This document shows, one piece after another, positions 18,298 to 27,198 of a stretch of 64,000 nucleotides of DNA (position 1 is the first letter of the stretch; each line of letters starts with the position of its first letter). Location of the stretch: the NCBI RefSeq assembly GCF_002993025.1, contig NZ_NXGI01000005.1:124001-188000 (forward strand), given 5' to 3'. This DNA is from Arcobacter cryaerophilus gv. crypticus. Lineage in GTDB: Bacteria > Campylobacterota > Campylobacteria > Campylobacterales > Arcobacteraceae. The translations under genes and the position numbers were made by a program. The notes below the pieces were generated by a model, which saw only the letters and a program-made list of their open reading frames with translations, was not told where the DNA came from and did no database searches.

Positions 18298-18531
18298 ATG
18301 ATTGCAAGTGCAAAAGATTTAAGATTTAATATAAACTTACTTTTTGATGTAGTAAGCAAAGGCGAAGATGTTACTATTACATATCGTGGTAAACCAAAAG
18401 CAAAATTAATCTCAAGTGATAAAGTACACCAAAAAAAAGATGATTCTATTTTTGGTATGCTAAAAGATGATAAAACAGATGTAAATAACACGATAAGAGA
18501 TTTGAGAAAAGGTAGAAGCTTTGATATATGA
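18298..18531 (+). CDS. Phd/YefM-type antitoxin
   Basis: A 77-aa protein with the Phd/YefM fold pattern: SAKDLRFNINLLFDVVSKGEDVTITYRGKPKAKLI, then a flexible acidic/lysine tail that would wrap the toxin. It binds and neutralises the PIN toxin encoded next and usually represses its own operon. AAGGAG at 18284-18289 serves the ATG; a TATAAA box at 18274-18279 could be the -10. The pair breaks the run of glycan genes. Confidence 0.88.
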   Translation: MIASAKDLRFNINLLFDVVSKGEDVTITYRGKPKAKLISSDKVHQKKDDSIFGMLKDDKTDVNNTIRDLRKGRSFDI

Positions 18532-18910
18532 CTACCTTATAGATACTGATGTTTTGATTTGGTACTTAAGAGGAAATGAAAATTCTTACAATCTTATCCA
18601 TAGTTTAGATAGGTTTTGTATATCTTCAGTTACTTATATGGAACTTGTTCAAGGTATGAGAAATAAAGATGAATTAAGGGCTTTACAAAAAACTTTAAAA
18701 CAGTGGGGAGTTAAAACTATTTATATAGATGAAGAGATTTCTTCAAGGGCATTGTTTTATATGGAAGAGTATTTTTTAAGTCATAGTATGCAACTTGCTG
18801 ATAGTTTAATAGCTTCAACAGCTATAACATATGGAATGAAATTAATAACTGCAAATGATAAACACTATAAAATACTTAAAGATATAGATTTACAAATTTT
18901 CAGACCTTAA
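18521..18910 (+). CDS. VapC-type PIN-domain toxin
   Basis: A 129-aa PIN ribonuclease. The acidic metal site is visible: D8 in LIDTDVLIWYLRG, the E of TYMELVQG, D of QLADSLIAS and TANDKHY near the C-terminus. VapC toxins cut tRNA or rRNA when freed from the antitoxin. The start is TTG at 18521, overlapping the antitoxin stop by 11 nt, the usual coupled arrangement; no ATG lies in the N-terminal part. The pair may stabilise the glycan island (inference). Confidence 0.88.
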   Translation: MIYDYLIDTDVLIWYLRGNENSYNLIHSLDRFCISSVTYMELVQGMRNKDELRALQKTLKQWGVKTIYIDEEISSRALFYMEEYFLSHSMQLADSLIASTAITYGMKLITANDKHYKILKDIDLQIFRP

Positions 18911-18931
18911 AATATAAATTTGGAATAATAA

Positions 18932-20368
18932 ATGACAAACATAATATTATGCGGTGGAAGTGGAACAAGACTTTGGCCAATAAGTCGTACACTTATGCCA
19001 AAACAGTTTGTAAAACTATTTAACAATAAATCACTTTTTCAACTAACAGTTGAAAGAAACTCTAATCTGTGTAACTCTCAGCTTGTAGTTTCAAATGCTG
19101 AACAATATTTCTTAGCTTTAGATCAACTTGAAGAATTATATAAAAAAAACAATAAATATCTTTTAGAACCAATAGGAAGAAATACAGCACCAGCAATTGC
19201 ACTTGCTTGTATGCAACTTGATTATGATGAAATAGTTCTTGTAACTCCAAGTGACCATTTAATAAAAAATGAAATAGAGTACGAAAAAGTAATACATAAA
19301 GCAAAAGAGCTTGCAAATGAAAATAAACTTGTAACATTTGGGATAACTCCAGCATTTGCTGAAACTGGATTTGGATATATTGAAACTGTAAATGAGTTTG
19401 ATGTAAAAGCTTTTCATGAAAAACCAAACTTTGAAATAGCAAGTTCATATTTAAAAGCTGGAAACTATTATTGGAACTCTGGAATGTTTTGTTTTAAAGC
19501 AGGAGTATTCCTTGATGAACTTAAAAACTATTCACCTGAGATATATGAAAAATCAAAAATAGCTTTTGAAAATGCAATTGGAACTGAGACTTTAGTCTCA
19601 GCAAAAGGTGAGGTTAAAACCTCACTTCCGAATCTAATTAGAATAAAACATGAAGATATGGCAAACATTCCTGAAGATAGTATAGATTATGCTGTTATGG
19701 AAAAATCAAATATTGTAAAAGTAATTCCTTCAAATATCTCTTGGAGTGATGTAGGAAGCTTTGATTCACTTTATGAAGAACTTCCTAAAGATGAAAACAA
19801 CAATACTATAAATGAAAATCATATAGCAATTGATTCAAAAAATAATTTAGTATATGGAAGTGAGCGAAAAATAGCAACTGTAGATATAGAAGATTTAATT
19901 ATAATAGATTCTGGTGATGCACTATTAATTTCTAAAAAAGGTTCTAGCCAAAAAGTTAAAAAAGTAGTTGAAAAACTAAAAGAATCAAACTCACAACTTC
20001 ATAATATTCACTTAACAGGTTATAGACCATGGGGAACTTATACAGTACTTGAAGAATCAAATGGATATAAGATAAAAAGAATAGAGGTAAATCCATGGAA
20101 AAGGTTATCTTTACAAACTCATAAATATAGAAATGAGCATTGGGTTGTTGTAAGTGGTATTGCAACTGTTGAAGTGAACAATAATACATTTTTATTAAAT
20201 GAAAATGAAAGTACTTATATAAAAGCTGGACAAATTCATCGTTTGAGTAATAATAGTGATGCTCCTTTAGTTATAATAGAGGTTCAAGTAGGAATTTATA
20301 CAGGTGAAGATGATATTACAAGATTTGAAGATGATTTTAAAAGAGAAAAAATACATGAAAAACAATAG
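18932..20368 (+). CDS. manC: mannose-1-phosphate guanylyltransferase / mannose-6-phosphate isomerase
   Basis: A 478-aa bifunctional type II enzyme. The N-terminal nucleotidyltransferase ([53 protein letters not shown]) makes GDP-mannose. The C-terminal cupin (about 350-470: [35 protein letters not shown]) isomerises fructose-6-P. It feeds Gmd downstream. An extra loop around [17 protein letters not shown] (about residues 217-233) is encoded by a two-hairpin palindrome (19577-19633) and looks like an in-frame insertion. The phosphomannomutase partner (ManB) is not in the window. Confidence 0.95.
   Translation: MTNIILCGGSGTRLWPISRTLMPKQFVKLFNNKSLFQLTVERNSNLCNSQLVVSNAEQYFLALDQLEELYKKNNKYLLEPIGRNTAPAIALACMQLDYDEIVLVTPSDHLIKNEIEYEKVIHKAKELANENKLVTFGITPAFAETGFGYIETVNEFDVKAFHEKPNFEIASSYLKAGNYYWNSGMFCFKAGVFLDELKNYSPEIYEKSKIAFENAIGTETLVSAKGEVKTSLPNLIRIKHEDMANIPEDSIDYAVMEKSNIVKVIPSNISWSDVGSFDSLYEELPKDENNNTINENHIAIDSKNNLVYGSERKIATVDIEDLIIIDSGDALLISKKGSSQKVKKVVEKLKESNSQLHNIHLTGYRPWGTYTVLEESNGYKIKRIEVNPWKRLSLQTHKYRNEHWVVVSGIATVEVNNNTFLLNENESTYIKAGQIHRLSNNSDAPLVIIEVQVGIYTGEDDITRFEDDFKREKIHEKQ
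19577..19633. repeat. two-hairpin palindromic element inside manC
   Basis: CTGAGACT-TT-AGTCTCAG (19584-19601) and GTGAGGTT-AA-AACCTCAC (19608-19625) are two perfect 8-bp stems with 2-nt loops. ATTGGAA (19577-19583) and TTCCGAAT (19626-19633) bracket them. The same bracket and hairpin order occur in the flagellin spacer at 121-182. The reading frame stays open across it, adding a hydrophilic peptide before the conserved [10 protein letters not shown] motif. Confidence 0.65.
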
Positions 20369-21503
20369 AAAAGTAGCACTAATCACAGGAATAACAGGAC
20401 AAGATGGAAGTTATCTTGCTGAATTTTTACTAAAAAAAGGTTATATAGTTCATGGTATTAAAAGAAGAAGTTCTTTATTTAATACAGATAGAATAGACCA
20501 CTTATACGAAGATCCTCATGTAGAAAATAGAAATTTAATCTTACACTATGGTGATATGACAGATTCTATGAACTTAACTAGAATTATTCAAGAGACTCAA
20601 CCAGATGAGATATATAACCTTGCTGCTATGAGTCATGTTCATGTATCTTTTGAAACACCTGAATATGTTGCAAATGCAGATGGAACTGGAACTCTTAGAA
20701 TCCTTGAAGCTGTAAAACTTTTAGGACTTACTAATAAAACAAAAATATATCAAGCAAGTACAAGTGAACTATATGGAAAAGTTCAAGAGACTCCTCAAAG
20801 TGAAACAACTCCATTTTATCCAAGAAGCCCTTATGCAGTTGCTAAAATGTATGCATATTGGATAACTGTAAATTATAGAGAAGCTTATGGAATGTTTGCT
20901 TGTAATGGTATTTTATTTAACCATGAATCGCCAGTTAGAGGTGAAACATTTGTAACTAGAAAAATTACAAGAGCAGCAAGTAAAATTGCTCTTGGACTTC
21001 AAGATAAACTATATCTTGGAAACCTTGATGCAAAAAGAGACTGGGGTCATGCAAAAGATTATGTAAGAATGATGTGGATGATTTTACAAGCAGACGAACC
21101 TGAGGATTGGGTAATTGCAACTGGGCAAACAACAACTGTAAGAGACTTCGTAAAATTCTCATTTGCATATGCTGGAATAAATCTAAGATTTGAAGGTATT
21201 GGAGTAAATGAAGTAGGTATTATTGACTCTCTTGATTTAAATAAAACAAAAGAGTCAAATATAGATATCTCTCACTTAAAACTAAATCAAGCTGTTGTAG
21301 CAGTAGATCCTAGATACTTTAGACCAACAGAAGTTGATCTTCTTTTAGGAAATCCTTCTAAAGCTGAGAAAAAGCTAGGATGGAATAGAGAATACAATCT
21401 TCAAGACCTTGTAAATGATATGATGAAGTCAGATTTAAAACTTATGACAAAAGATGTTTACCTAAAAGATGGTGGATATAAAACTATGAGTTACTATGAA
21501 TAA
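20355..21503 (+). CDS. gmd: GDP-mannose 4,6-dehydratase
   Basis: A 382-aa SDR enzyme converting GDP-mannose to GDP-4-keto-6-deoxymannose. [16 protein letters not shown] binds NADP; STSELYG with the E and Y-x3-K in [12 protein letters not shown] form the catalytic site; [16 protein letters not shown] is the family signature. ATG 20355 is chosen because [12 protein letters not shown] is the natural start, although it overlaps manC by 14 nt. The product can go to Fcl (next gene) or to the perosamine-synthase-like enzyme at 14934. Confidence 0.96.
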   Translation: MKNNRKVALITGITGQDGSYLAEFLLKKGYIVHGIKRRSSLFNTDRIDHLYEDPHVENRNLILHYGDMTDSMNLTRIIQETQPDEIYNLAAMSHVHVSFETPEYVANADGTGTLRILEAVKLLGLTNKTKIYQASTSELYGKVQETPQSETTPFYPRSPYAVAKMYAYWITVNYREAYGMFACNGILFNHESPVRGETFVTRKITRAASKIALGLQDKLYLGNLDAKRDWGHAKDYVRMMWMILQADEPEDWVIATGQTTTVRDFVKFSFAYAGINLRFEGIGVNEVGIIDSLDLNKTKESNIDISHLKLNQAVVAVDPRYFRPTEVDLLLGNPSKAEKKLGWNREYNLQDLVNDMMKSDLKLMTKDVYLKDGGYKTMSYYE

Positions 21504-22473
21504 AAATAGTAAGATATATGTAGCAGGGCATAGAGGGCTTGTTGGAAGCGCAATAGTAAAAAACTTAGAATCAAAAGGTTATACAAATATAATCACAAGA
21601 ACTCATAAAGAACTTGATTTAATAAATCAAAAATCTGTAGAAGAGTTCTTTGAAAATGAAAAACCTGAGTATGTAATACTTGCTGCTGCAAAAGTTGGTG
21701 GAATAGTTGCTAATAATACATATAGAGCAGATTTTATTTATGAAAATTTACAAGTTCAAAACAATGTAATTCATCAAGCATATGTTCATAAAGTTAAAAA
21801 ATTACTATTTTTAGGAAGTACTTGTATCTACCCAAAAAATGCTCCTCAACCTATGAGTGAAGATTCTTTACTAACAAGTCCACTAGAATATACTAATGAA
21901 CCATACGCAATAGCAAAAATAGCAGGGATAAAAATGTGTGAAAGCTACAATATCCAATATGGTACAAACTTCATATCTGTGATGCCCACAAATCTATATG
22001 GACCAAATGATAACTTTGATTTAGAAACATCTCATGTATTACCTGCTTTAATGAGAAAAATTCATGAAGCTAAAATAAATAATCTTGATAGCATAGAAGT
22101 TTGGGGGAGTGGTAAACCAAGAAGAGAATTTCTATATAGTGAAGATATGGCTGATGCTTGTATCCATGTTATGAAAAATATTGATTTCAAAGATATTATA
22201 AAAATTTCAAATTCTGAAAAAAATAAAAAAATAAAAAATACACATATAAATATTGGAACAGGAATAGATATATCAGTCAAAGAGTTAGCTTTTCTTATTA
22301 AACAAATAATTGGTTTTGAAGGTACACTTTATTTTAATGAAGATAAACCTGATGGAACAATGCTAAAAAGAACAGATGTCACAAAGCTTCATAGTTTGGG
22401 ATGGAAACATAAAATAGAACTTGAAGAGGGAATTAAATTAATGTATGAATGGTATAAAAATGCAACAAAATAA
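21496..22473 (+). CDS. fcl: GDP-L-fucose synthase (epimerase/reductase)
   Basis: A 325-aa SDR enzyme performing the 3,5-epimerisation and 4-reduction that yields GDP-L-fucose or a related 6-deoxyhexose. [12 protein letters not shown] binds [20 protein letters not shown] carries the catalytic Ser/Cys, and [13 protein letters not shown] holds Y-x3-[11 protein letters not shown] is typical. It overlaps gmd by 8 nt, the usual gmd-fcl pair. A lysine-rich stretch ([10 protein letters not shown], about residues 236-245) is a surface insertion relative to most Fcl proteins. Confidence 0.94.
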   Translation: MNKNSKIYVAGHRGLVGSAIVKNLESKGYTNIITRTHKELDLINQKSVEEFFENEKPEYVILAAAKVGGIVANNTYRADFIYENLQVQNNVIHQAYVHKVKKLLFLGSTCIYPKNAPQPMSEDSLLTSPLEYTNEPYAIAKIAGIKMCESYNIQYGTNFISVMPTNLYGPNDNFDLETSHVLPALMRKIHEAKINNLDSIEVWGSGKPRREFLYSEDMADACIHVMKNIDFKDIIKISNSEKNKKIKNTHINIGTGIDISVKELAFLIKQIIGFEGTLYFNEDKPDGTMLKRTDVTKLHSLGWKHKIELEEGIKLMYEWYKNATK

Positions 22474-23539
22474 GTGTCCAAAAGTAACCGTTGTTACAGT
22501 GACTTACAATGCTGAAAAATATCTTGAACAAACCATTAAAAGTGTAATAGAGCAAGATTATCCTAATATTGAGTATATTATTATAGATGGAGCAAGTACT
22601 GATGGTACAATAGATATTATCAAACAATATGAAGAGCATATTGATTATTGGATCAGTGAACCTGATAGAGGAATTTATGATGCTATGAATAAAGGTATAG
22701 ATGTAGCAACAGCGGAGTGGATAAATTTTATGAATGCAGGAGATAGTTTTGCTTCAAATAATATACTAAAAGATATATTTAATAAAAAAACATTTGAAAA
22801 AGATTTTGACGTTTTATATGGTGGAGTCAAAATAGTTGATGAAAATTACAACTACAAAGAATATATTTCTGCAAAACCAATGAGTGAAATCTGGAAAGGC
22901 TCTTATTGTAACCACCAATCATTATTTGTAAAAACTTCTATTATGAAAAAAAATAAGTTTAATCTTGATTATAAATTAGCTGCAGAAAAAGAATTATTTA
23001 TCAAATTATATGTAAATAAATACTCTTATAAGATCTTTGATTTTCCTATATCTAACTTTATTATATCTGATAATTCCTTTAGTACAAAACACAAAATAAT
23101 TGACTCTATTGAAATGTTATACATACTTACCAAGTACATTAATTCTGAAGAGAAAATATTAAATCATAATCACTATAAAAGGTTGGTTTCATATACGCCA
23201 AAATTTTCTGCTTCATATAATAACAATCTATCAATTGACTTAAATATTCTTTATGACTTTGCAAAAGAAATTTCAAAAAAATATAATAAAATTGCTATAT
23301 ACGGAAATAGTAAGTTATTTAAAATGATAAAACATATTTTCGTAAATAATGAGATAAAAATTTATGATAAATTTAATCATAATGAAAGTATTAATGCTTT
23401 AAATAATATTAATAAGTTTAATTTTGAGGTGGTCTTTATTACCGTACTAGGCAGAGAAGAAGAAATTATCAAAGACCTTATAGATACCTATAAAGTAGAA
23501 AAAAGTAAAATTATTAGTATATTGTCAACTAATCAATAA
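22460..23539 (+). CDS. family 2 glycosyltransferase with C-terminal Rossmann module
   Basis: About 359 aa. The GT-A domain covers residues ~8-220: [51 protein letters not shown] and FMNAGD, the WcaA/Bcs-like subgroup acting on undecaprenyl-linked sugars. From ~270 a second domain ([31 protein letters not shown]) matches the C-terminal module of the GT4 at 16792-18234, with [10 protein letters not shown] identical. An in-frame ATG at 22445 is the alternative start; both overlap fcl. The 3' end runs 11 nt into the convergent radical SAM gene. Confidence 0.84.
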   Translation: MQQNKCPKVTVVTVTYNAEKYLEQTIKSVIEQDYPNIEYIIIDGASTDGTIDIIKQYEEHIDYWISEPDRGIYDAMNKGIDVATAEWINFMNAGDSFASNNILKDIFNKKTFEKDFDVLYGGVKIVDENYNYKEYISAKPMSEIWKGSYCNHQSLFVKTSIMKKNKFNLDYKLAAEKELFIKLYVNKYSYKIFDFPISNFIISDNSFSTKHKIIDSIEMLYILTKYINSEEKILNHNHYKRLVSYTPKFSASYNNNLSIDLNILYDFAKEISKKYNKIAIYGNSKLFKMIKHIFVNNEIKIYDKFNHNESINALNNINKFNFEVVFITVLGREEEIIKDLIDTYKVEKSKIISILSTNQ

Positions 23540-24806
23540 TACTTGAAACATATTGCACAGCAGAATTTGTTTTGTTTACAATTGAAAATCCACAACTAAT
23601 GCATGGTTCTTTCTTTTTTAGATTAAAATTATATAAGCTATTTCTCCATTTTATAGCTGTATCTGAAAAGTAAATCTCAAAAATAGAATTCTTCATTGAT
23701 GTAAGTTTTCCAAAAGTCATCGCTTTATGTTCTTTATTATCTGAACGAATATTACAACAAGGAACAACCCTGCTATTATAATCTATATAAACATCTGTAA
23801 AAACTACAGTACAGGGAGACGTTCGATTAACTTCTTTGTTTGTAACTTCTATTCCTGAACGATTAACTCCATTTTTTTTAAAATCTCTGGCATACATTCT
23901 TATACTCATATTTCTATATGTACACTGATATTCAATCCAATCATCTCTTATAAAATCTAATTTAATGTCAACATCACTAATTCTTTTTATTATTCTCTGA
24001 GCTTTTGTATCTATTGTAAAAAAATCAAATTCCTCATTTTCATTTGAATATATTTGTATAAAAAGACTTCTTAGTCCACTTGAATATGCTTTATGTAAAG
24101 TTTCATTATTTAAGAAATCTGAATTTGTATTGGCGTGTAATATTGCGTTGGGTAAATAAGAACTTACAAGCTTTAATCTATCATAGAAAACTTCATTCCC
24201 AAAAGGTTCTGAGTATCTTGTAAAAGCTATTTTTTTATCATAATTAATTGAAGCAAGATCTTTTAAAAGTTGCTCAAGTATTTCTAAGTCCATATATTTA
24301 ATCACACTTCTTCTGTCAATAAAACTATTAGGACAAAACCAACACGTTCGATTACAGTAGGAATGAGGTTCTATCTCAATCATAGAAACTAATTCTTTAA
24401 ACAATTTTTTCTTTTCTTCTATAGTATAATTATTTTTTAAATACTCTTTTGTTATTTGAAATAAAGACGGTAAATCTTCTTTGACAATATAAACTTCTCC
24501 TCTTATTCTATATTTATTTATATCTGCTAAAATATATTCAACATGATTACCAAGTATTACTAGTATGGCATCTTCTAGTAATAGAAAATCTTCAAATGAA
24601 ATAATAGGAATAGATTTATAGAGTGTCCCGATGAGCTTGATATCTTTATCTATAATATAGTCTACTTTAAACTCTTTTTTTTCTATTAGCATTTTAACTT
24701 TTCTTGATAATCCCCAAACCACACTATTCTTCTTTTTGTTATAAAAAAAATAAGTTTTGATCTTATCAAGGTTTTTTAACTTGTAGTTTTCTTGTATTAT
24801 TTTCAT
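23529..24806 (-). CDS. radical SAM/SPASM-like protein with N-terminal Rossmann module
   Basis: A 425-aa protein. C151-x3-C155-x2-C158 in YCNRTCWFCP binds the radical SAM 4Fe-4S cluster. The C-terminal part has further Cys groups (SPCTVV, VVPCCNIRSDN, EPCISCGF), typical of SPASM auxiliary clusters. Residues ~25-110 form a separate module (VVWGLSRKVKML, YIIDKDIKLIGT, LVILGNHVEYI) also found at the N-terminus of the next protein. It could modify a peptide or a sugar by radical chemistry; in glycan loci such proteins may epimerise or dehydrate sugars. It overlaps the upstream gene by 4 nt, so the two are co-translated. Confidence 0.82.
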   Translation of the reverse strand: MKIIQENYKLKNLDKIKTYFFYNKKKNSVVWGLSRKVKMLIEKKEFKVDYIIDKDIKLIGTLYKSIPIISFEDFLLLEDAILVILGNHVEYILADINKYRIRGEVYIVKEDLPSLFQITKEYLKNNYTIEEKKKLFKELVSMIEIEPHSYCNRTCWFCPNSFIDRRSVIKYMDLEILEQLLKDLASINYDKKIAFTRYSEPFGNEVFYDRLKLVSSYLPNAILHANTNSDFLNNETLHKAYSSGLRSLFIQIYSNENEEFDFFTIDTKAQRIIKRISDVDIKLDFIRDDWIEYQCTYRNMSIRMYARDFKKNGVNRSGIEVTNKEVNRTSPCTVVFTDVYIDYNSRVVPCCNIRSDNKEHKAMTFGKLTSMKNSIFEIYFSDTAIKWRNSLYNFNLKKKEPCISCGFSIVNKTNSAVQYVSSIID

Positions 24807-26152
24807 TTTATCCTTTCTGTCAAATTATTGTCATAATATTCCTTATTTAAATAAGTAACCACAAATGACGTTATTTTATTTTTAATATCTCTTTTATTAG
24901 TAAGATTAATACATTTTTCATGAATGAAATAGTGTAAAAATAATTTGATTTTATCTCTTTTATCATCATCGAGAAAATACCAAGGATTTTTCTCGATTTC
25001 ATTCAGATTTGTTATATGTTTAGTTACACTCATATAATCCGATTTACCAAAAGTAACCACAGGTTTAAGATGCAATAGTGCTTCAAAACCAACTCCAGAA
25101 TTAATAACATAAACTGTAGTACATTTTGAAATAGCATCATGAATAGAGCCATTAAAAAGTTTTATTTTCTTTTCTTTTTCATATTTTATTAAAAGTTTTT
25201 CCAAAATAGTATTATTGCAAAGAGGATGTCTTTTTACAAGTAACTGTATATTTTTTTTATTTAGTATTGTAACTATATCTTTAAATAATTTCAAAGGTTC
25301 AAAATTACTTTGTAGCATAACAGTATCATTAAACAATTGCAAAGGAAAAAATATAAACTCTTTTGGAAAATCAAACTCTATATTTGTTTGTTTATACTTA
25401 CTTATATTTTTTTTGATATATTTTTTTTCTAATTTCTTAAAATAATTATTAAAAGTAAATTTACTAATTTTATCGTTATAAATAACTTCAGGATTTAGAG
25501 CTAAAGAACTCCAGCCACTATATCCTTTATCATCAAAAGTTATAGTTTTATATAAATAGCCAATTTTCCATCTAAAAATTTGTGGATTACTATCTCCTAC
25601 AGTATGGGCACTAAAAATTAAAGTATCTTTAGGTGGATTTATATCGATTGCTACAATATTTTGAAACACATCTTCTGCTGTTCTATCCATTGGCCAATCC
25701 AAATATTTATATGGTTTTATATGACACTCTATAAGGTTTTCCTTACAAAACTCTATAATAGTATCACAAAACTCTTTTTGTGTTTCAAAGGTTACATAAT
25801 CTATCTTAATAATTAAATCTTTTTTTATAAAATTTTTAGAATACTCATAGTCTATTATATAATTTCTGAAATTAGTAGTTTTTATTTGGGAAACGATACT
25901 TGAAATATGGTTTCCTAATATAAAAATAAGTAAATCTTTTTTTTCTAATGATTGTTTAAAAGAGATAATTTGTATATCTAAATAAGTTTTACCTTGAAGT
26001 TCTACATTATTATCAATAATACAAAAAAAACTTTCACAAAGATTTGGATATTTTGTAAAAAACCTTTTTGTAGCATCAGATAATCCCCAAATAGCAATAA
26101 TTCCTTTATAGTTAATGATTTTTTCTAAAACTCTGCTATGGCTTAAAAACAT
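24803..26152 (-). CDS. capsule-synthesis-type glycosyltransferase with N-terminal Rossmann module
   Basis: A 449-aa protein. The second half fits the Capsule_synth (KpsC/KpsS-like) GT-B pattern: FIFFPLQLFNDTVML, LLVKRHPLCNN, YVINSGVGFEALLHLKPVVTFGKSDY. The KRHP and NSGVGFEAL motifs are characteristic of Kdo-type transferases. Residues ~15-110 carry the small module (IIAIWGLSDATKRF, IIDNNVELQGKTYL, IFILGNHISSI) shared with the radical SAM protein. It is first of a two-gene minus-strand operon with a divergent promoter region at 26153-26242. It probably transfers an acidic sugar such as a nonulosonate (inference). Confidence 0.78.
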   Translation of the reverse strand: MFLSHSRVLEKIINYKGIIAIWGLSDATKRFFTKYPNLCESFFCIIDNNVELQGKTYLDIQIISFKQSLEKKDLLIFILGNHISSIVSQIKTTNFRNYIIDYEYSKNFIKKDLIIKIDYVTFETQKEFCDTIIEFCKENLIECHIKPYKYLDWPMDRTAEDVFQNIVAIDINPPKDTLIFSAHTVGDSNPQIFRWKIGYLYKTITFDDKGYSGWSSLALNPEVIYNDKISKFTFNNYFKKLEKKYIKKNISKYKQTNIEFDFPKEFIFFPLQLFNDTVMLQSNFEPLKLFKDIVTILNKKNIQLLVKRHPLCNNTILEKLLIKYEKEKKIKLFNGSIHDAISKCTTVYVINSGVGFEALLHLKPVVTFGKSDYMSVTKHITNLNEIEKNPWYFLDDDKRDKIKLFLHYFIHEKCINLTNKRDIKNKITSFVVTYLNKEYYDNNLTERIK

Positions 26153-26171
26153 TATACTCCCAAAACTTTTT

Positions 26172-26205
26172 TATAATACAGCTATAACCTACAATGTTTT
26201 ATAAT
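26172..26205 (+). promoter_or_regulatory. candidate -10 boxes ahead of the nonulosonate genes
   Basis: TATAAT occurs at 26172-26177 and again at 26200-26205, the latter about 38 bp before the PseG-like start at 26243. The divergent 90-bp gap must hold promoters for both strands. No clear -35 is seen, as expected for Campylobacterota sigma-70. Confidence 0.45.
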
Positions 26206-26242
26206 ATCTAAATAAATCTTAATAATTTTACTAGGTTGTAGT

Positions 26243-27193
26243 ATGATAGCAATACACGCAAAAGGAAATAGCCAGCTAGGTATTGGAAATCTTTCGAGGT
26301 CTTATGAGTTAATAACACATTTATCTATTACAAAAAATGTAATTGGTATTTTTGAGTGTGATGAAAATATTTTTAAAAGATATGATAAAAAAAATATTTT
26401 TAGAATAAATAGTTTGGAAGAGTCTTTATCTATAATTAAAAAAAATAGCTGTTCAATTTATATAAGCGATTTAGTAAATCCAAATAAAGATTTAAGTGAT
26501 AAATTGAAGAATTTGGGTGTGAAATATATTTTACATTTTAATGATATAAATTTTGGTTTTGAACCTGATATTTTATTTATAACCGATAGTTTTGATTATG
26601 AATTTTTTGATAATAGATTTAAAATTTATCGAGGATTTGAATATTATATAGTTGGGAATGAGATATTAAAAAATAGAAAAAAAGATTTTAAAAGAAAAGA
26701 GTCTATAAAAAATATTTTAATTTGTTTTGGTGGTGCTGATCCCGCATTATTTACTGAATATTTTGTAAATAGAATAGAAGATTCTAAATACTACTATACT
26801 GTTATCTTAGGTCCTGCAATGCCTCAAGATAGAAAAGATTATATTTTGAGCATAAAAAAAGAAAATATAGAATACATAGATAGCCCAAAAAATATGATTG
26901 AATTACTATTAAATAGTGATTTATTAATAACTCTTGGAGGAATGACTACATATGAAGCAATGTGCTTAGGAGTTCCAGCAAGTGCTGTGAGATGGAACTA
27001 TTTAGAATATATTGTAAAAAGTTTTGGAGAAAAAAATATGATTACAGATTTAGGAAATATAGATGAGGCTTATCACAACCTATTAAATTTAGATATAGAT
27101 AAAGTAAATAGTATTTGTAAAAATGCTTATGATATAATTGATGGAAGTGCTTTAGAAAATATTAAAAAAGTAATTGATTTACTAGAAAGATAG
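26243..27193 (+). CDS. PseG-like GT-B-fold protein with altered catalytic position
   Basis: A 316-aa protein resembling PseG, which cleaves UDP from UDP-2,4-diacetamido-2,4,6-trideoxy-L-altrose in Pse synthesis. Family motifs are present: GNSQLGIGNLSRS at the N-terminus, LICFGGADPALFTE, and LLITLGGMTTYEAMCLGVPASAV (UDP-binding). In C. jejuni PseG the loop reads GFGH with His17 as catalytic base; here the equivalent residue is N16. It may be a functional variant, or a related hydrolase or transferase on another substrate. It lies 5 nt before the synthase gene, supporting a Pse-type role. Confidence 0.75.
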   Translation: MIAIHAKGNSQLGIGNLSRSYELITHLSITKNVIGIFECDENIFKRYDKKNIFRINSLEESLSIIKKNSCSIYISDLVNPNKDLSDKLKNLGVKYILHFNDINFGFEPDILFITDSFDYEFFDNRFKIYRGFEYYIVGNEILKNRKKDFKRKESIKNILICFGGADPALFTEYFVNRIEDSKYYYTVILGPAMPQDRKDYILSIKKENIEYIDSPKNMIELLLNSDLLITLGGMTTYEAMCLGVPASAVRWNYLEYIVKSFGEKNMITDLGNIDEAYHNLLNLDIDKVNSICKNAYDIIDGSALENIKKVIDLLER

Positions 27194-27198
27194 AATTT

